Assembly (NCBI RefSeq): GCF_016086655.4
Contig: NC_052134.2
Coordinates: 10,664,001-10,728,000, forward strand
Length of the DNA stretch: 64,000 nucleotides
Reading direction: 5' to 3'
From: Lepeophtheirus salmonis
Taxonomy: Eukaryota; Arthropoda; Copepoda; Siphonostomatoida; Caligidae
Made by a program: the position numbers and the translations under genes. Of the stretch, positions 25,126-37,550 are shown piece by piece. Within the stretch, counting starts at the first letter, position 1. Every line of letters begins with the position of its first letter. The notes under the pieces were generated by a model that saw only the letters and a list, made by a program, of their open reading frames with translations, did no database searches and was not told where the DNA came from.

Positions 25126-25225
25126 NNNNNNNNNNNNNNNNNNNNNNNNNNNNNNNNNNNNNNNNNNNNNNNNNNNNNNNNNNNNNNNNNNNNNNNNNNN
25201 NNNNNNNNNNNNNNNNNNNNNNNNN
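25126..25225. other. assembly gap of 100 N
   Basis: Exactly 100 N, the usual placeholder for a gap of unknown size. It lies close to the centre of the palindrome, where assemblers commonly fail. Confidence 0.98.
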
Positions 25226-25339
25226 GACGTTACCCCATCTTTTAAACAGGAATCTTAAAGGTATATCTCATACGAATGAAAATGGTCGTCTTTTGCATCG
25301 TGAAAGGAGAAAGCAAATTTCATTTCAAATAACTTAGAT

Positions 25340-25860
25340 TTTCGCGTTGAAACTCGGTACAGCACCGAATTTTTGTTTTGGTTCGGTCTTAAGTGATTTT
25401 TTCTAGACCGATTTGGACCGATTTTTCGTTTCAGACAGTGGTCTCAGACTGTGGACTGATTTTTTTCGGTCTCAATTTCTGGACCGATTTTTTTCGGCCT
25501 CATATATAATGAGAGACCAATTTTTTTTTCTAGATCAACTGTCATTCATTTTTTCAAAAAAATCTCAAAAGTAGACGATAAATTACAGAACAAAATACTG
25601 TGTCCATATAAAAGACGGCGGGATCAAAATTAATCCAAGCTATTTCTGTTTAAACTACGTATAACGTCATTGTTCTTGAAAAAACAAAAGATGTCATGTT
25701 ATAAACAATTTATATGTAAAATCAGTCTTCACCGATTTTCTTTGGACCGAACTTTGCCTTAGAGCTGAGCTACACCGAATTTTTACATGAGACCGGTCCA
25801 GACTGAGCTTTTTTGTTGGACCGAGCTAATTGGGTCCAACAAAAGATATAACGGTGTCAG
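25340..25860. repeat. degenerate GGACCGA/TCGGTC word repeat
   Basis: GACCGATTTTT, TCGGTC and GACCGGT words recur more than a dozen times in both orientations with variable T-rich spacers. The block begins about 115 bases after the gap. It is not coding and has no fixed period. Confidence 0.75.
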
Positions 25861-25955
25861 ACCGGTTTAGGATTTCCATATCAAAACCCAACACTATTAG
25901 ATTTAGATTTTGTAATCCTTGTCTTAGGGGAAAGAGGGAATGTTATATATATATA

Positions 25956-25982
25956 TATCTACTTACCTAACAGGTTTAGTGA
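25956..25982 (+). repeat. 27-base direct repeat, copy 2
   Basis: Partner of 23916-23942; it differs at one base (CAGG instead of TAGG). It is preceded by a TA dinucleotide run. Confidence 0.85.
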
Positions 25983-27094
25983 TCGTCAATATAGATGTTC
26001 CGTGTCAATCCGATCGTTCATTGTGTTCTTTGTGGTTCCTCTTCTCGTTAATAATGGTCCCTTTACATAAATTCCGTAAGATCTTCCACGGAATCATCGT
26101 ATACTTCTATATATAAGAACTAAGGAGTTCCATAAAACAACAGAATAAAAATTATGTTTTTTACAAATATATAACAAACCTCTTCACTTCTGTAGACTTA
26201 TGTTGAAAAGACTGAATATCATTGAAATTCTAAAACTCATTCTGTCGATCGGAGGCTTGTGATCCGTGTATACAACAATAGGACACCCCTCAATGAAATA
26301 TTTGAAGTAATGTAGATCCTCTCTGAGATCAAAAAGTTATCTCTCTCTTTTAACTCGGGCACTTCTAGCCATCACGTCGGCATCACCAGTTTGGCTGTTT
26401 CAATAAGAGGGCTTACTCACTTAAATTCATAAAACATACTAACTGTATTCTAGTAAAATCCATATACATTATTATTCAACAATAAAGTACTTAGGGGAGA
26501 ATCGGTCATGTGTACCGGTGTAGCTAATCGCTACATATATCTCTTTCTTGAGAGATAAGTAAAAAACACAAGGAAACAGAGGCTTATTCAATGCATCATG
26601 TTCAGTTCTGTTAGCAAGATAAACTCTATATCAACATAAATAACAAATTAAGATCTAGTTGTAAGTTTATTTTTTTCAGATGAGCGTTTCATGTTAAGAA
26701 AAAATAATATTTACTTATTTTTAATATACAATTGATTTCTTCGATATAATGATTGTTTTTTTATTATAAAACTATACCTAGTAATATGATAATGGTGTAT
26801 ATCCCCTAATAATGTGTGATATATTGTACTATGATAAAAATTGCATGCTGGTCTTAGTACTAAATCTTTCTGGAAATTTGCAACCATCTCAAAATGTTTT
26901 AAATAAATTATATTTGACGGAAGATTTTCAGATTTTACAGACTCCTAAGATAAAATTATATCTTCTGAGTAGAGAAGATTTCTCCAATTTTTTATCAAAT
27001 GTGAGTTGTCAGCAAAAAAAATGAAGTGTATCACTAGGAATAGCTGGGTTATCGATTTTATCTTTACTTTGAGATTTTTTTTTTCACAATGTAT
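25983..27094. other. central spacer, no recognised gene
   Basis: A+T-rich. One 70-residue plus frame (26812-27024) has no recognised domain. It could be debris of the neighbouring transposase-bearing element, but nothing shows this. Confidence 0.5.
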
Positions 27095-28230
27095 ATCAAA
27101 TCATTTCCACATAACAAAATTTTGAGACCCCATTACTGGAGAAATATTTATAATATCATTTCCCACTTTGTAGGACATTTCAATTATATCATTTATAATT
27201 AGAACTAAGTTTAGTCTGTCATAAGCATTTGGTAAAAAATAATTTGCTACTGCTTGCTTCCATCTCACCGTGGAAACTCCTAAAAGCATAAAAAGAAAAG
27301 CTTTCGTAGCATTGCCTTCGGAATATGGAAATGATGATTCTCCCATTTTATAACCACTCTTGCAATCATAGTCAAGTGAAACCTTAATCGAACATCCATC
27401 TAATGTTAAAGACGCTTTCCTATCAATTTCTGACATACTTATGACCTTGATCTTTAGCATGTCAAAGACTTCATAAGAGATTCCGTCATGAAACATAAAT
27501 ATTTTTGTCCCTTTTTGTAAAGTTCTAATGTATGCAAGGCAAAGGTAAATACTCTGTAAATAAGTCATAACCAGACTTCCCATAGACCATTCTTAATTTC
27601 AATCATTTAATTGAATAATTACAAAAACTTCGGTTTTAGTATTTTTAACTTTAAGATTTTTTACCAAATCAGAGTTATAACACTTCAATTGATAAATACT
27701 TTGTCTTTCAAACTACATATTTTTTGACGCATTATTTTAATAGTTGGCTTCAAAGAAGATGTAACAGCATCTTGATGTTTGATCTTTTTTACATAAATAT
27801 GGCAATCATGACACATATTCTGCATTGTGTGGAATCAAATATAGATGAGGGTACATGATTATCTAACATTCTCATCGGTAGTACATCCGTCACCGGCTCA
27901 TAAGACTTTATAAATTTATTAAAATATTTATGATCAGGTGGTTGGAGAGCTTGAATGGTCAAAATTGCTTCAGATTTTAAAATCTTTTTGTTCATCCGCG
28001 ATGGATTTGAGAGAAATATTTTCCTTTCAAAATGATTTCCACAAATAAGTGAGGTTGGAGCTGGCTTCCAGTTGGGAAAGTATTGAAAGCTAAATAACCA
28101 TTCCTTACTTCTAGTACGTTCTTCAGAGCTTTTAGAAAATTGAAATTTGAAGAAATGTAAGTTTCCATTCGTTTTTTTTCAATTCTAAATCCATACTGCA
28201 CTTTTATATCCAAAGATGGAGCATCCACCT
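27095..28230 (-). pseudogene. P-element/THAP9-type transposase, N-terminal and central part, broken
   Basis: Three successive minus-strand frames (28228-27992, 27995-27789, 27583-27101) form one decayed protein. The middle frame ends in LPMRMLDNHVPSSIFDSTQC followed by a lysine-rich stretch, as in the linker before the catalytic region of P-element transposases. The last frame carries SLDYDCKSG, then FMLLGVSTVRWKQAVANYF and NISPVMGSQNFVMW, which match the RNase H-like core pattern of the family (yD ... FmvrGl..rWKQ ... vtsDmGsnNqamW). In the last word the expected Asp of DMG is Val, so a catalytic residue is missing. No THAP zinc finger is recognised upstream. A different locus (50640-51925, plus) holds the C-terminal part of a related transposase. 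Confidence 0.65.
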
Positions 28231-28524
28231 ATCATGTTTAAAATCAATTAAAAAAAAAGTGCCAATTTTGATTACCATAACCTTTACGAGCTTTTTTTAA
28301 GGAAAAATATCGATATAGCCAAGTTTTGTACAATAAAGCAAAAAATTGTGTAAAATTAACAATATTGCAATGAAAATTTTATAGGAGCTAATTTTGTAAA
28401 TATACATAAAAATTGTTCAAACTTTGTGAATCGTATTTTTTTATCAAAAGGAACAAATTTGAACCCTCAATTTTTTACTTTTTCACAAAAAGGGATTTCA
28501 TTGGAACCCTAATGTATGATTTTA

Positions 28525-28965
28525 AATCTGATATCTTTACAAAATGTCGAAATTAATATCCATATCAATTCAAATAATTTTTTACTTGCCTTCCTCTACT
28601 CCTCTTTGAGAGTGAAGGAAGTGAGCTCCAGATTTAATTTTTGAATAATTTACTTTATTTTCTGTATATTTCTTTCTCCTTTGCCCTTCCGTTTATGGAT
28701 TTTCATCTGGAGAGTGATACACATTTTTAACAGCGACACAACAACACAGTTATAAAAGTCACGCCGTTGTGGTCGGGGTTCACAACTCAATATATCCCCA
28801 GTTGTATGATAAATCTATTAATTTACGTATTCCTTATTCGAAGGCTATTAATCTCAAGACTATGATTTGGCTAAAGAAGTTTTCTTTTTTTGTTTCACAT
28901 CAAATTTTATAAGCGTGGAAGAAATATTTATGGTTCCAAATAAAACTTTTGAATTATAATATTTA
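28525..28965. repeat. palindrome pair 4, right (inner) arm
   Basis: Inverted partner of 22360-23045 (see that entry). It is shorter because the left copy has an internal insertion. The P-type transposase pseudogene lies about 300 bases inward. Confidence 0.85.
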
Positions 28966-28969
28966 AACT

Positions 28970-29040
28970 GCCTTGGTGCCCAGAACTTCCCTGAACAACT
29001 TGTAGGACAAAGTGTATTATTCCATATTAGAAGAGGTCGT
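28970..29040. repeat. solitary unit of the foldback-element tandem repeat
   Basis: TTTAAACTGCCTTGGTGCCCAG followed by CAACTTGTAGGACAAAGTGTATTATTCCATATTAGAAG matches, on the opposite strand, one monomer of the array at 38943-39740. It occupies the place where the left arm has its 3.4 kb block. Confidence 0.65.
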
Positions 29041-30049
29041 TAATGCTTAGAAATCATCTATGTATTGATAGTTTAATTATTTATCAATGATTTATGTATT
29101 TTATTTAAGTACTGCTACGAAAAAAATATTTAATAAACTATGTTTTCTCTCGAAAGGAAAACGGTTTTCTTAATTAGGTACTTTCATAAAATTGTATAAA
29201 CCATTTTGATGTTTAACTTCTGAAGAGTATGAGAAGTTAGTGGGATCTATAAATATATCGGTATGATTGATTTATCATTATCAACCATTGATTAATGAAT
29301 TTTATAGTCTACCGTGTTCTTTTTTTATATATTTGTAGTTCTAGGACAATTGATCAAAAAAAAAAATTCCGAAGGACAGTTTGCCAACATTTAAATTATT
29401 TAGATAAGATTTTGCGTGTTATAGGTATCTATAAAACTAGAATGGGGATTCAGTCAAGTGCAAACCTCTGCCGCATTTTCTCTCGAAATACCAAACAAAT
29501 TACACTAATTTGAGTTATGTATATATATATCAATTTTTTTAAAAAACAATGGTCAATTATGCACTTTTAACGTTATTAAGACCATGGACTTTAACCTTAC
29601 AAAATGTAATGGCATCTTACTGTTAACAAATATAATCTTTCTATAAAGTTTAGAAAATTGGTTTTTGTAACTTATGTATACTGCTTACAAACGGAGGTGA
29701 TTACATAACATCCGTCCGACTTCGAATTTCGAGACTGGTTAATCTTATCATTGCTAGTAAAATAACCACACATCATACATATGTATATAATTAATATAAT
29801 GAATTTTAAGAACCATCATGCTCCATGGTTGTCAAATCCCTTTAAGGGGTCTACACTATGATAAATCAATCTCTATAAATTAGTGACTATATTAGTTTGT
29901 TCGTGTAAAAGATGAGAAGAACTTTCAAGATTTTGCAATGGTCTAGATGCAATAAAGATCTATACAGTAGGGTTTCTTTTTTTTTTATGTCCTCAAAGAG
30001 TAGTTTATTTTAGTACAAAAGGAGCATCACACACCAGAACATTATACAA

Positions 30050-30080
<31 letters not shown>

Positions 30081-30481
30081 GGGACAACAAAACTTAGATG
30101 TACTAAAACAATATAATGATAAAATAAAGCTCATATTTTTCATAACTTTTCGTTTTTTTAAAGGGTGTACTTTATTTCCTTCTTCCCCTCCTCCCTCGTC
30201 CCATCAACTTGTAGCTGATCTAGCGGAAAGTAAAGAAAGCTTAGCTGCTTTCTTTCAAAACATTCTTTAAATTGTCAGAGTTACCATGTTAATTTTCGGT
30301 TTTTTTATTTCTACCATGCCCAAAATGAAGAAGAAGAATTGATTAAAAAAATATAGGAAATGAGTCGTGCCTCTTTCAATACATTAATATAGAATAGACT
30401 TAGTCTCTGAAAAGTCAATTGTCAAAAATTAAACTTCATCCCCATTATATTTAACATAACTGACTCGTGTAGTCTTTTCTT

Positions 30482-32447
30482 TCCATTTGTACACAATCCA
30501 AATGATTTTATATTGAACTATCAATTTTTAGTGTTCAATTATCAACAGGATTTTTTAGGAGGGCCTCCCTAAAAAGGAGGCTAAAGTTTCCCAATGATCG
30601 TAAAATATGTGGCCAACGTCACTCTACCTTCCCACAATTGCTAATTGCACAGCAGTTCACCTAGAAAACCTGTGGGCCATGGTGAATTAAGCATATTAGA
30701 AGGGTGCATTGGTGCTTCAAAAAATCGGTGGTGGTAGAGTTTAAACTGCCTTGGGGCCCAGCACTTTACTTGTACACCCTGAGGACTAGGGTGTATTTTG
30801 TGATTGTGAGGTTAAGGGAAGGAAAGATATTCTAGTTTAACTATCGTTTGCTGATCTTTCATAAATCTTATCAAAATCATTTTTCTGATTATCTCTTTTT
30901 TTAAATTTATATTTACCCAAAGACATCTTTTACTACAACACTTGAACTCTAAAAACAAGCGTTTATTTTACAAGAACTACGTGCTATTCATTTTCTTATT
31001 ATTAATTACTATTATAATTTATTAAACTTGTAGTATCAATAACATCGAAACTCATGAATTAAATTAGTATAAATAGGATTATTACTTAACATATTTATCG
31101 TATCTATCCAGAGTTACACAGAATAAATCTAATATTAAAATAGCAGATGTTAGTTATTTTCTCCAATGACTCATATCTCTTTAAATTTATCTATCTTGGG
31201 TTATAAATAAAGCCCTTGCTAAGTTTCTTTTTATATAAGTCGAATCCAAGAGCAAATAGAATTCAGTTCCATATTAGCAATTGTATGTAGTAAGGTTTAT
31301 TCTTTTGACACATATCAAATAAAAATTCAAGGTTACTTGTATATCTGAAATACATGTATGTTTACAAGTAATTTTTACGAGCACTAATAGAATCACAATT
31401 ATTGAGAGATAAGCTCGAATAAAGTCTCAAAAGTAAATTCCAATATCTCTAAATACGAGTCCAAGTCAATTTACGAGTTTTTGGGTACGTGACTTAATGA
31501 GTTTCAAGCCTTGAGTCCATATAAAAATCTGGATTTGGTCGATCTAACGACGAATTTTAGTTGAGTTACGATTCTGTCTCATCGAGTCCTAGTCAAATCT
31601 GAAATTTCTTTCTTCTAGTCCAAATCGATTCCTTGTTGGTTATGAAGCTCTAATTTAGTAAGAGTTAGGTACAACTCCTGTCCCAGGTTCCAATTATCAT
31701 TAGGAAGTTATAGTTATAATTAATTGATGACCGAATAAATTGGACAATAGTTTCTGCAGTTCACTATTGAATGTAACTAAAGAAAAAAACATGCACTTTC
31801 AAAAGGTTGCATGAGTCATTCAAGTCCTGAAGTAAAAGATTTCTTTGATACACACCAACATTATATTTTTTTTTTTACTTTCATTTATTTACGTAAAATA
31901 CACATTACAAAATGAAAAACAATACTTAAATAATATGATAGTAAAAATGTTCATAGGAATACCTATAAAAAAAGAAACTATAACGAAATAAATAGATAAA
32001 AAGTTCAATACGCCAATTTCAATACTCTATTATATATACTTAACCAGTATCCTATTCACATTAAAACTGTCCATCATTGTATTGATCTCTAGAACATCTT
32101 CTCCAGCCTTGAGGTATTGCCTTTTTATCTAGCAATCAAGGCTTCTATTATGAATTTTTCTGGATTATTTGACGCCGTTGACTGAGATTTTTTTGAGATC
32201 ATTGTCACAATTAAGAAAGAGAGGGGAGGCGATAAGTAGATGAATTCTTGGCTATGGTTCCATTTGTTCCTTCTCACCTTGAAATTAAGGATAAAATTCT
32301 TGATGGGATGGCCAACACACCACAAACGATATTCTCCCATTTTTGTTGATCATGTCTCAACAAAAATTCACGCCGCGATTTGAGGCGGGATTAAAAGCAG
32401 AAGCTCATCCCTCCTCATGTGCATAAGATTCCAGAAATATCCTAAGC
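30482..32447. mobile_element. right-arm-specific repeat block of about 1.97 kb
   Basis: It interrupts pair 3 precisely: the left arm reads continuously across the GTCTTTTTTCC / CCCCTGGCC joint (about 17580-17612). It holds two or more monomers of the foldback-element repeat (about 30650-30800) and a long copy of the repeat at 58780-60320 (30860-31740, inverted). No transposase is visible, so this is a composite of non-autonomous repeats. A minus frame at 32125-32340 has no recognised domain. Confidence 0.7.
30860..31740 (-). repeat. dispersed repeat R, copy 1
   Basis: Inverted relative to 58780-60320. Shared words include ATAGCACGTAGTTC/ATAGCACGTTGCTC, TTTTTAGAGTTCAAGT, CTCATGAATTAAATTAG/CTAATTTCATTCATGAG and a region rich in ACTCG/CGAGT words (31420-31640). 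It lacks a segment of about 550 bases found in the other copy (about 59260-59810). Confidence 0.75.
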
Positions 32448-34690
32448 CCCTGACCCCTTCTATCTTTTCTCTGTCACCCATAAAGACTCTCATTTGAAAT
32501 GGGATCCCCACTTCCTTTTTGAACCGACTTCTCAGTCTTAAAGCCTATATATCCGTACTACTTTATAACTTTTGGAGCCATTTTAAATTAATATTTATTC
32601 ATGCTACTTTTACATGGCCAGATCATAGCCCCCACTTAAGGACTGCACTAACCAACCTATCTTGTAATATACTGGACCTCTTTCCATTCCAGATCAGGAT
32701 ACTTCTCTCTTTCTCTATCAGGGCGTACATTTTTGGGTCATAGGGAGTGTACCTTAGCAAATTGGTGACTATGGAAAATATTATCCCGTCCCATATCTTG
32801 ATTCTCCAAAACTTATTCCAGATATGTATTTTCACTCATTTTTCTTCTGTTTATTTGCATGGCAGATTCCTCACTAGCAGAAGATATAGGAGACAATTCA
32901 ATAAAAAAAATTCTATTAATTCATAAAAAAGTATTTAATTTTCTCAGTAGACAATACTCTTAGCGTTAATTGTTACCCTCCAACGATCAAGGTACAAAAA
33001 CTATTTAAAAAAATTAATGAAAAGCTATTTTTAATGAAAAATAGATCACAACATAAATTTTTAAATAAATTTACAAAAATAGTGGACATCTGACGGATTT
33101 GTACAGGTTGCCACAGCACAAAAAAGCCTAGTACCTCTAGAAGAAGACTTAATTATTGGAATAATAGGAGTTAACACTAGTCAGTAACCCAGATCTTGGC
33201 TCCCTTGTGACGTCATCAAAAAAGTTGTCAGCTGTCTTCAAGCTGACCGTATTGTAAATTTCTTACCAACATACCTTATATATAGTCACCTAGGAATAAA
33301 TCAATAAGATAAAAAGAAATAACAAAAATTTCTTTTCTTGGACGTACGTCTTATCAACAGCACCTTAAGAGAAGAAAAAAATATATATTAACAAGTGCAT
33401 TATTCATTTGTTTACGCTTGAATGAAAAGAGGTTGTTGTATATTATTATTATATATAAGTTACACATAAATATTTATATGTAAATGTTTCTTATTTTCTT
33501 GGAATATATGAAGAGGGACTTGCATTACATTTTCTTACAATAGAATAAAATGAAACGTCATGGTCTTAATATGAGCTCTACTTTTATTAGAAACAACTAT
33601 CAGTACCACAGAAAATCAATAAAATATTAAAAATAATTCTAATAAGCATGAAATGATCATGTAAAAAACCTAAAATAACAACAAGATCTTAATTTGTCAA
33701 TTATTTAGAATATAATAAATACAGATTTCTACAGATACTACATTTGAATTATAGTCTTCAACAAAATAACGTAAAATTTAGTAGTTAATTTATTTGTGTA
33801 GAGTTCAAAGATCTTCACAGGATTAATATTCTAGTATGGTGATAAGCAATTTAGCTGTTTAGAAGATGATTTAGAGGATTGCATTGACATTTTCAGATAT
33901 TCCAATATAAGTCTACAAAAGTTAAGAAGTCAAATATATATATATATTTTTGAAACAAATAGTCCCACAACAGGTCCAAATAAAAAATTATATATGTAAT
34001 AACAGAATAGAAATATGTTTTGCTGACCAAAATGTCGACAAAAGAGAAGCATATTCTCTTTTAGAGTTTAAAACAGTGATGGCATGACTTTTAAGTGGAT
34101 GTCAAAAAACTTTTTTTTCTCTTCGTGTGTCACTTCTAATTGATAACTAATTTTAATATCATTATACAAACTCGGGTGACATCCTCAAATAATATTGCAT
34201 AATGATGAATAATTAAATATTTATGTTCAGGCTTGTTGATAATTGTTCATCGCTTAACGATAAACGATGATTGAAGTAAAAAAAGTTAACGATAAACAAC
34301 AACAAATACATTTTTAAATCGTTCATCATTGATTTATAAAAAATTATCTCAGATCCCTATTTTTCAATATATTCTTTTAATTTTTTCACAAAGGACGTCA
34401 ATTTTATGGATTGATAAACTTTAGCATAGACATAGAGTTTAATTACTGGATTTTAGTTGTTTGGGAGTTTTTAAACGTAACAATATTTTAATAATTTGAT
34501 AATTGTTTGTACCTGAAGCCAGCTTCGTGCATAATAGATACGATTGACTAAAGAAAAAGGTGGGTAATGAAAGGATATTAATTCGAAATTACCAGGAAAT
34601 TTGCTTTTACATGGACATCCAAGTGGAGCGTAGTTATCAAATTTTATATAACTGCTATTTATTTTTTATTTACTCCAAGACTATCACTGC

Positions 34691-35082
34691 AGGGTTGTCC
34701 GCAGGAGGTGAGCTGAAGGGGATGTTCCCCCCCTCCCCATTAATTTTTTCAGAAAAATATTTATTTACTATTAAAATGTATGTAATTTTTAATTTTTTTC
34801 GAAAGTTTATTTCCAAAAAGTTTTTCCAAAAAATTAATTTTATGAGAAAAGCTTCGAATTATTATAAATTTTTCTCCAAACAATTTAATTTTTGAAATTT
34901 ATTTTAAAAAAATTATTATTTTTGAGAGTACCTATGGATTTTTGAAATTTTCTCCCAAAAACATAATATTTTAATTTTTTCCCCAAAAAACTTAACTTCT
35001 CTGAATAGCTGGGGATTTTCTGTTTTTTTTTCTGTTTATGTTTTTTTCAAATTTACTCTTTCATAACGATTCCAACAACCCT
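34691..35082. repeat. MITE-like dispersed repeat, member 2
   Basis: Starts AGGGTTGTCCGCAGG and ends with CCAACAACCCT, so AGGGTTGT forms short terminal inverted repeats. The interior is stuttered A/T (AATTTTTT, TTTTCCAAAAA). It is related to 700-992 and 49463-49818. Confidence 0.55.
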
Positions 35083-35330
35083 AAGAATAACTAATTACTT
35101 CATTTATTTATTTAAAAAAAAAAAAATCTATGAAATAGCCGTGACATATCTAGTAAGATGAGGGAATCAGGAGCTGACTACAAAATAAATAGGATATTTT
35201 TGTGTAAGAGAGGTAATGCCGTGATAATGCTGAAAACCTGTAAGTGAAGGCTCAAGCACCCGCTACAAATGGCTAGAAGAACTCAGAAATTACCAAGGTT
35301 AATGGCAATACAAGGTTATACCATAAATAA

Positions 35331-36735
35331 GGTTGATAATTTTGTTAAGAATACAAAAGTGTGCGAGGAGAAAAGAAGAAATACTTATGGCATCATTGAT
35401 TAAATAATATACATCTTCCTCTATCAAGAACGTGATCCATTCCCGCCTTTATTATTCAATATTAATATAATATTAGATGCTGATAGTCGATAGAGAACTG
35501 AATAAAATGCCTAAAATAACGTCGCCTTCTGTTAGATTTCTGAAAATGGAGGCTCAGGAATTTGGAAAATACTTACCGGATGAGAAACAGATGGTTTTTT
35601 CGAATTTATCGATATAAATGTGCCTTTAGTCCCCTGTCTAGAATTACACGCCACTCATTATCCTCATTTCATAACAAAAGTATGGATATTCATCTAAAAA
35701 ATCAAGTTAACGATGAATACATCAAGTCAGACTTTAACTCTGATCTCACAAAGATGTTTATTGCAAGTAATATACCCTTATCCATTGCTTATCATCCTAC
35801 GTACACGGGTAAATTCTTCCCTTCCCGAAGAACCATCATTAATTAATGGAGGATGTTTTTAATGATGTCATTTATAGAAATGCCCCCATTGTAAATAGTG
35901 AAGTTGAGATAATTTTCACCATGTTTTGAGTCATCCACACCAAATTACGATCAAAGTTTTAAGTAAAAATTATAAAATATTTACTAATTTCGAAATGAAA
36001 CTGTGAATTTTGTACAATCTAACAGTAAGTATTCATTTTTTTAAATGTAACCAAAAAATATGATTATATTTTAGCTAAAAATATTAAGAATTATGATACA
36101 CAACTCATTAAATGGCAAAAATAACTGCTTAAATGGTCACAACAACGAGGGTAGTAGCTTTGGATGGTTCGCAACTAGTTTGTCTAGGGATTCCAATATT
36201 ACATAGTCAATAACTATTACTTTTTTATCACTTAAGGATTAGCTATGGTTGATAAGCTCCAAGAAATGGTGTTAAGAAAATTCATAAAAGGGATACACAA
36301 CTGCTTAAATGGTAACAACAACGGGGGAAGTTGCATTGCATTGGGTATAGTATTATAATTAGCAATTGTGTGTATCATTCATGATATGTTGTTATATAAG
36401 CATAAATAACGGTATTTGTTTTTTATGCTCTTAATAAGGGAGTAATATCGTCGGACATTACTACATAATTAGCTTTTGCTCTAAATCTTTACGATGGATG
36501 TATTTGTAACATTTTTTTATTTGAATATTTATTGTCTAATTTTATGATTTTGACATTTACCTTATTATTAATAATTATTTAGATCTCATCCGTTGAGATA
36601 TATCTAGCATGTGCACAATTGTATAAAGCAACTTCCACATGAAGAAAAAGGGGTGATTATCTTTTTGATTAAACTCCACGTCTGGCTTGGGTTTTGCAAC
36701 CTAAAGTTATTACATATTTAACTGATACCCCGTTG
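35331..36735 (+). mobile_element. hAT/CGGBP1-like element, copy 1 (degenerate)
   Basis: The coding part (about 35540-35846) begins with a KMEAQEFGKYLPDEKQM segment, then a damaged zinc-finger stretch and a frame reading LKNQVNDEYIKSDFNSDLTKMF...IPLSIA. This order, followed in sister copies by KFMEKYTGK and IPSR words, resembles the BED-type finger plus 'dL..al..a.IPl.kl.np.f..fleKYtGk' start of hAT transposases and of the hAT-derived CGGBP1 family (family knowledge). The finger of this copy is frameshifted and the KFMEKY block is deleted. It abuts copy 2 tail to tail at about 36735. An internal repeat (ACTGCTTAAATGGT.ACAACAACG) occurs at about 36124 and 36303. Confidence 0.55.
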
Positions 36736-37550
36736 TTCTGACCATTTAAGCAGTTGTTTTTGCTATTTAATGAGTTGTGTATCATAATTTTTAATATGTT
36801 CAGCTAAAATAGAATCATATTTTAGGGTTAGATTTAAAAAAAATTGAATACTTACTGTTAGATAGTACAAAATTCAGAGTTCCATTTCGAAATTAGTAAA
36901 TATTTTATACTTTTTACTGATAACTTGATCTTCATTTGGTGTAGATGACTCAAAACATTTTTATATGTATTTCTATAAATGACTTCAGTACCAACATCCT
37001 CCATTAATTTAATGATGGCTCCTCGGGAAGGGATAGGTTTACCCGTGTATTTCTCCATAAATTTTTTGAACGTAGATGATTAGCAATGGATAAGGGTATA
37101 TTACATGCAGTAAGCATCTTTGTGAGATCAGAGTTAAAGTCTGACTTGATGTATTCATCATTAACTTGATTTTTTAGATGACTATCCATGCTCTTGATAT
37201 GAGATGAGGATCATGAGTGGTGTATAATTCTAGATAGGAGACTAAAGGCACATTTATTTCGACAAATCCGACAAAACATCTGTTTCTCATCCAATAGGTA
37301 ATTCCCAAATTCCTGGGCCTCCATTTTCAGAAATCCAGACAGAAGGCGACGTTATTTTAGGCATTTTATTCAGTTCTCTATCGACTATCACCATCTAATA
37401 TTATATTAATATTGAATAATAAAGGCAGGATTGATAACGTTCTTGATTGATAGAAGATGTATATTATTTAATCAATGATGCCATAAGTATTTCTTCTCTT
37501 CTCCTCGCACGCTTTTCTATTCTTACCAAATTTATCACCCTTAGCTATAA
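36736..37550 (-). mobile_element. hAT/CGGBP1-like element, copy 2 (degenerate, inverted)
   Basis: Minus-strand copy of the same element as 35331-36735. It retains FCRIC (first half of the zinc finger), the frame HLKNQVNDEYIKSDFNSDLTK and, one frame over, MEKYTGKPIPSRGAIIKLMED (two frames, 37189-37004 and 37058-36858). It is 3'-truncated where it meets copy 1. Outer ends of the pair (GTGTGCGAGGAG at about 35350 and its complement near 37505) are inverted. Confidence 0.55.

Larger units (their letters stand above)
29040..33307. repeat. palindrome pair 3, right arm
   Basis: Inverted partner of 16731-18945, split by an extra block at 30482-32447. A 28-base poly-T at about 30050-30077 is not present on the left. 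Equivalent open frames (29295-29513, 30079-30270, 32519-32743, all plus) are truncated or changed relative to the left arm. Confidence 0.92.

Noticed and set aside
36858..37189. CGGBP1-like frames as a functional host gene
   Set aside because: All three copies have stops or frameshifts within the short coding part and lie in repeat-like contexts with inverted ends.
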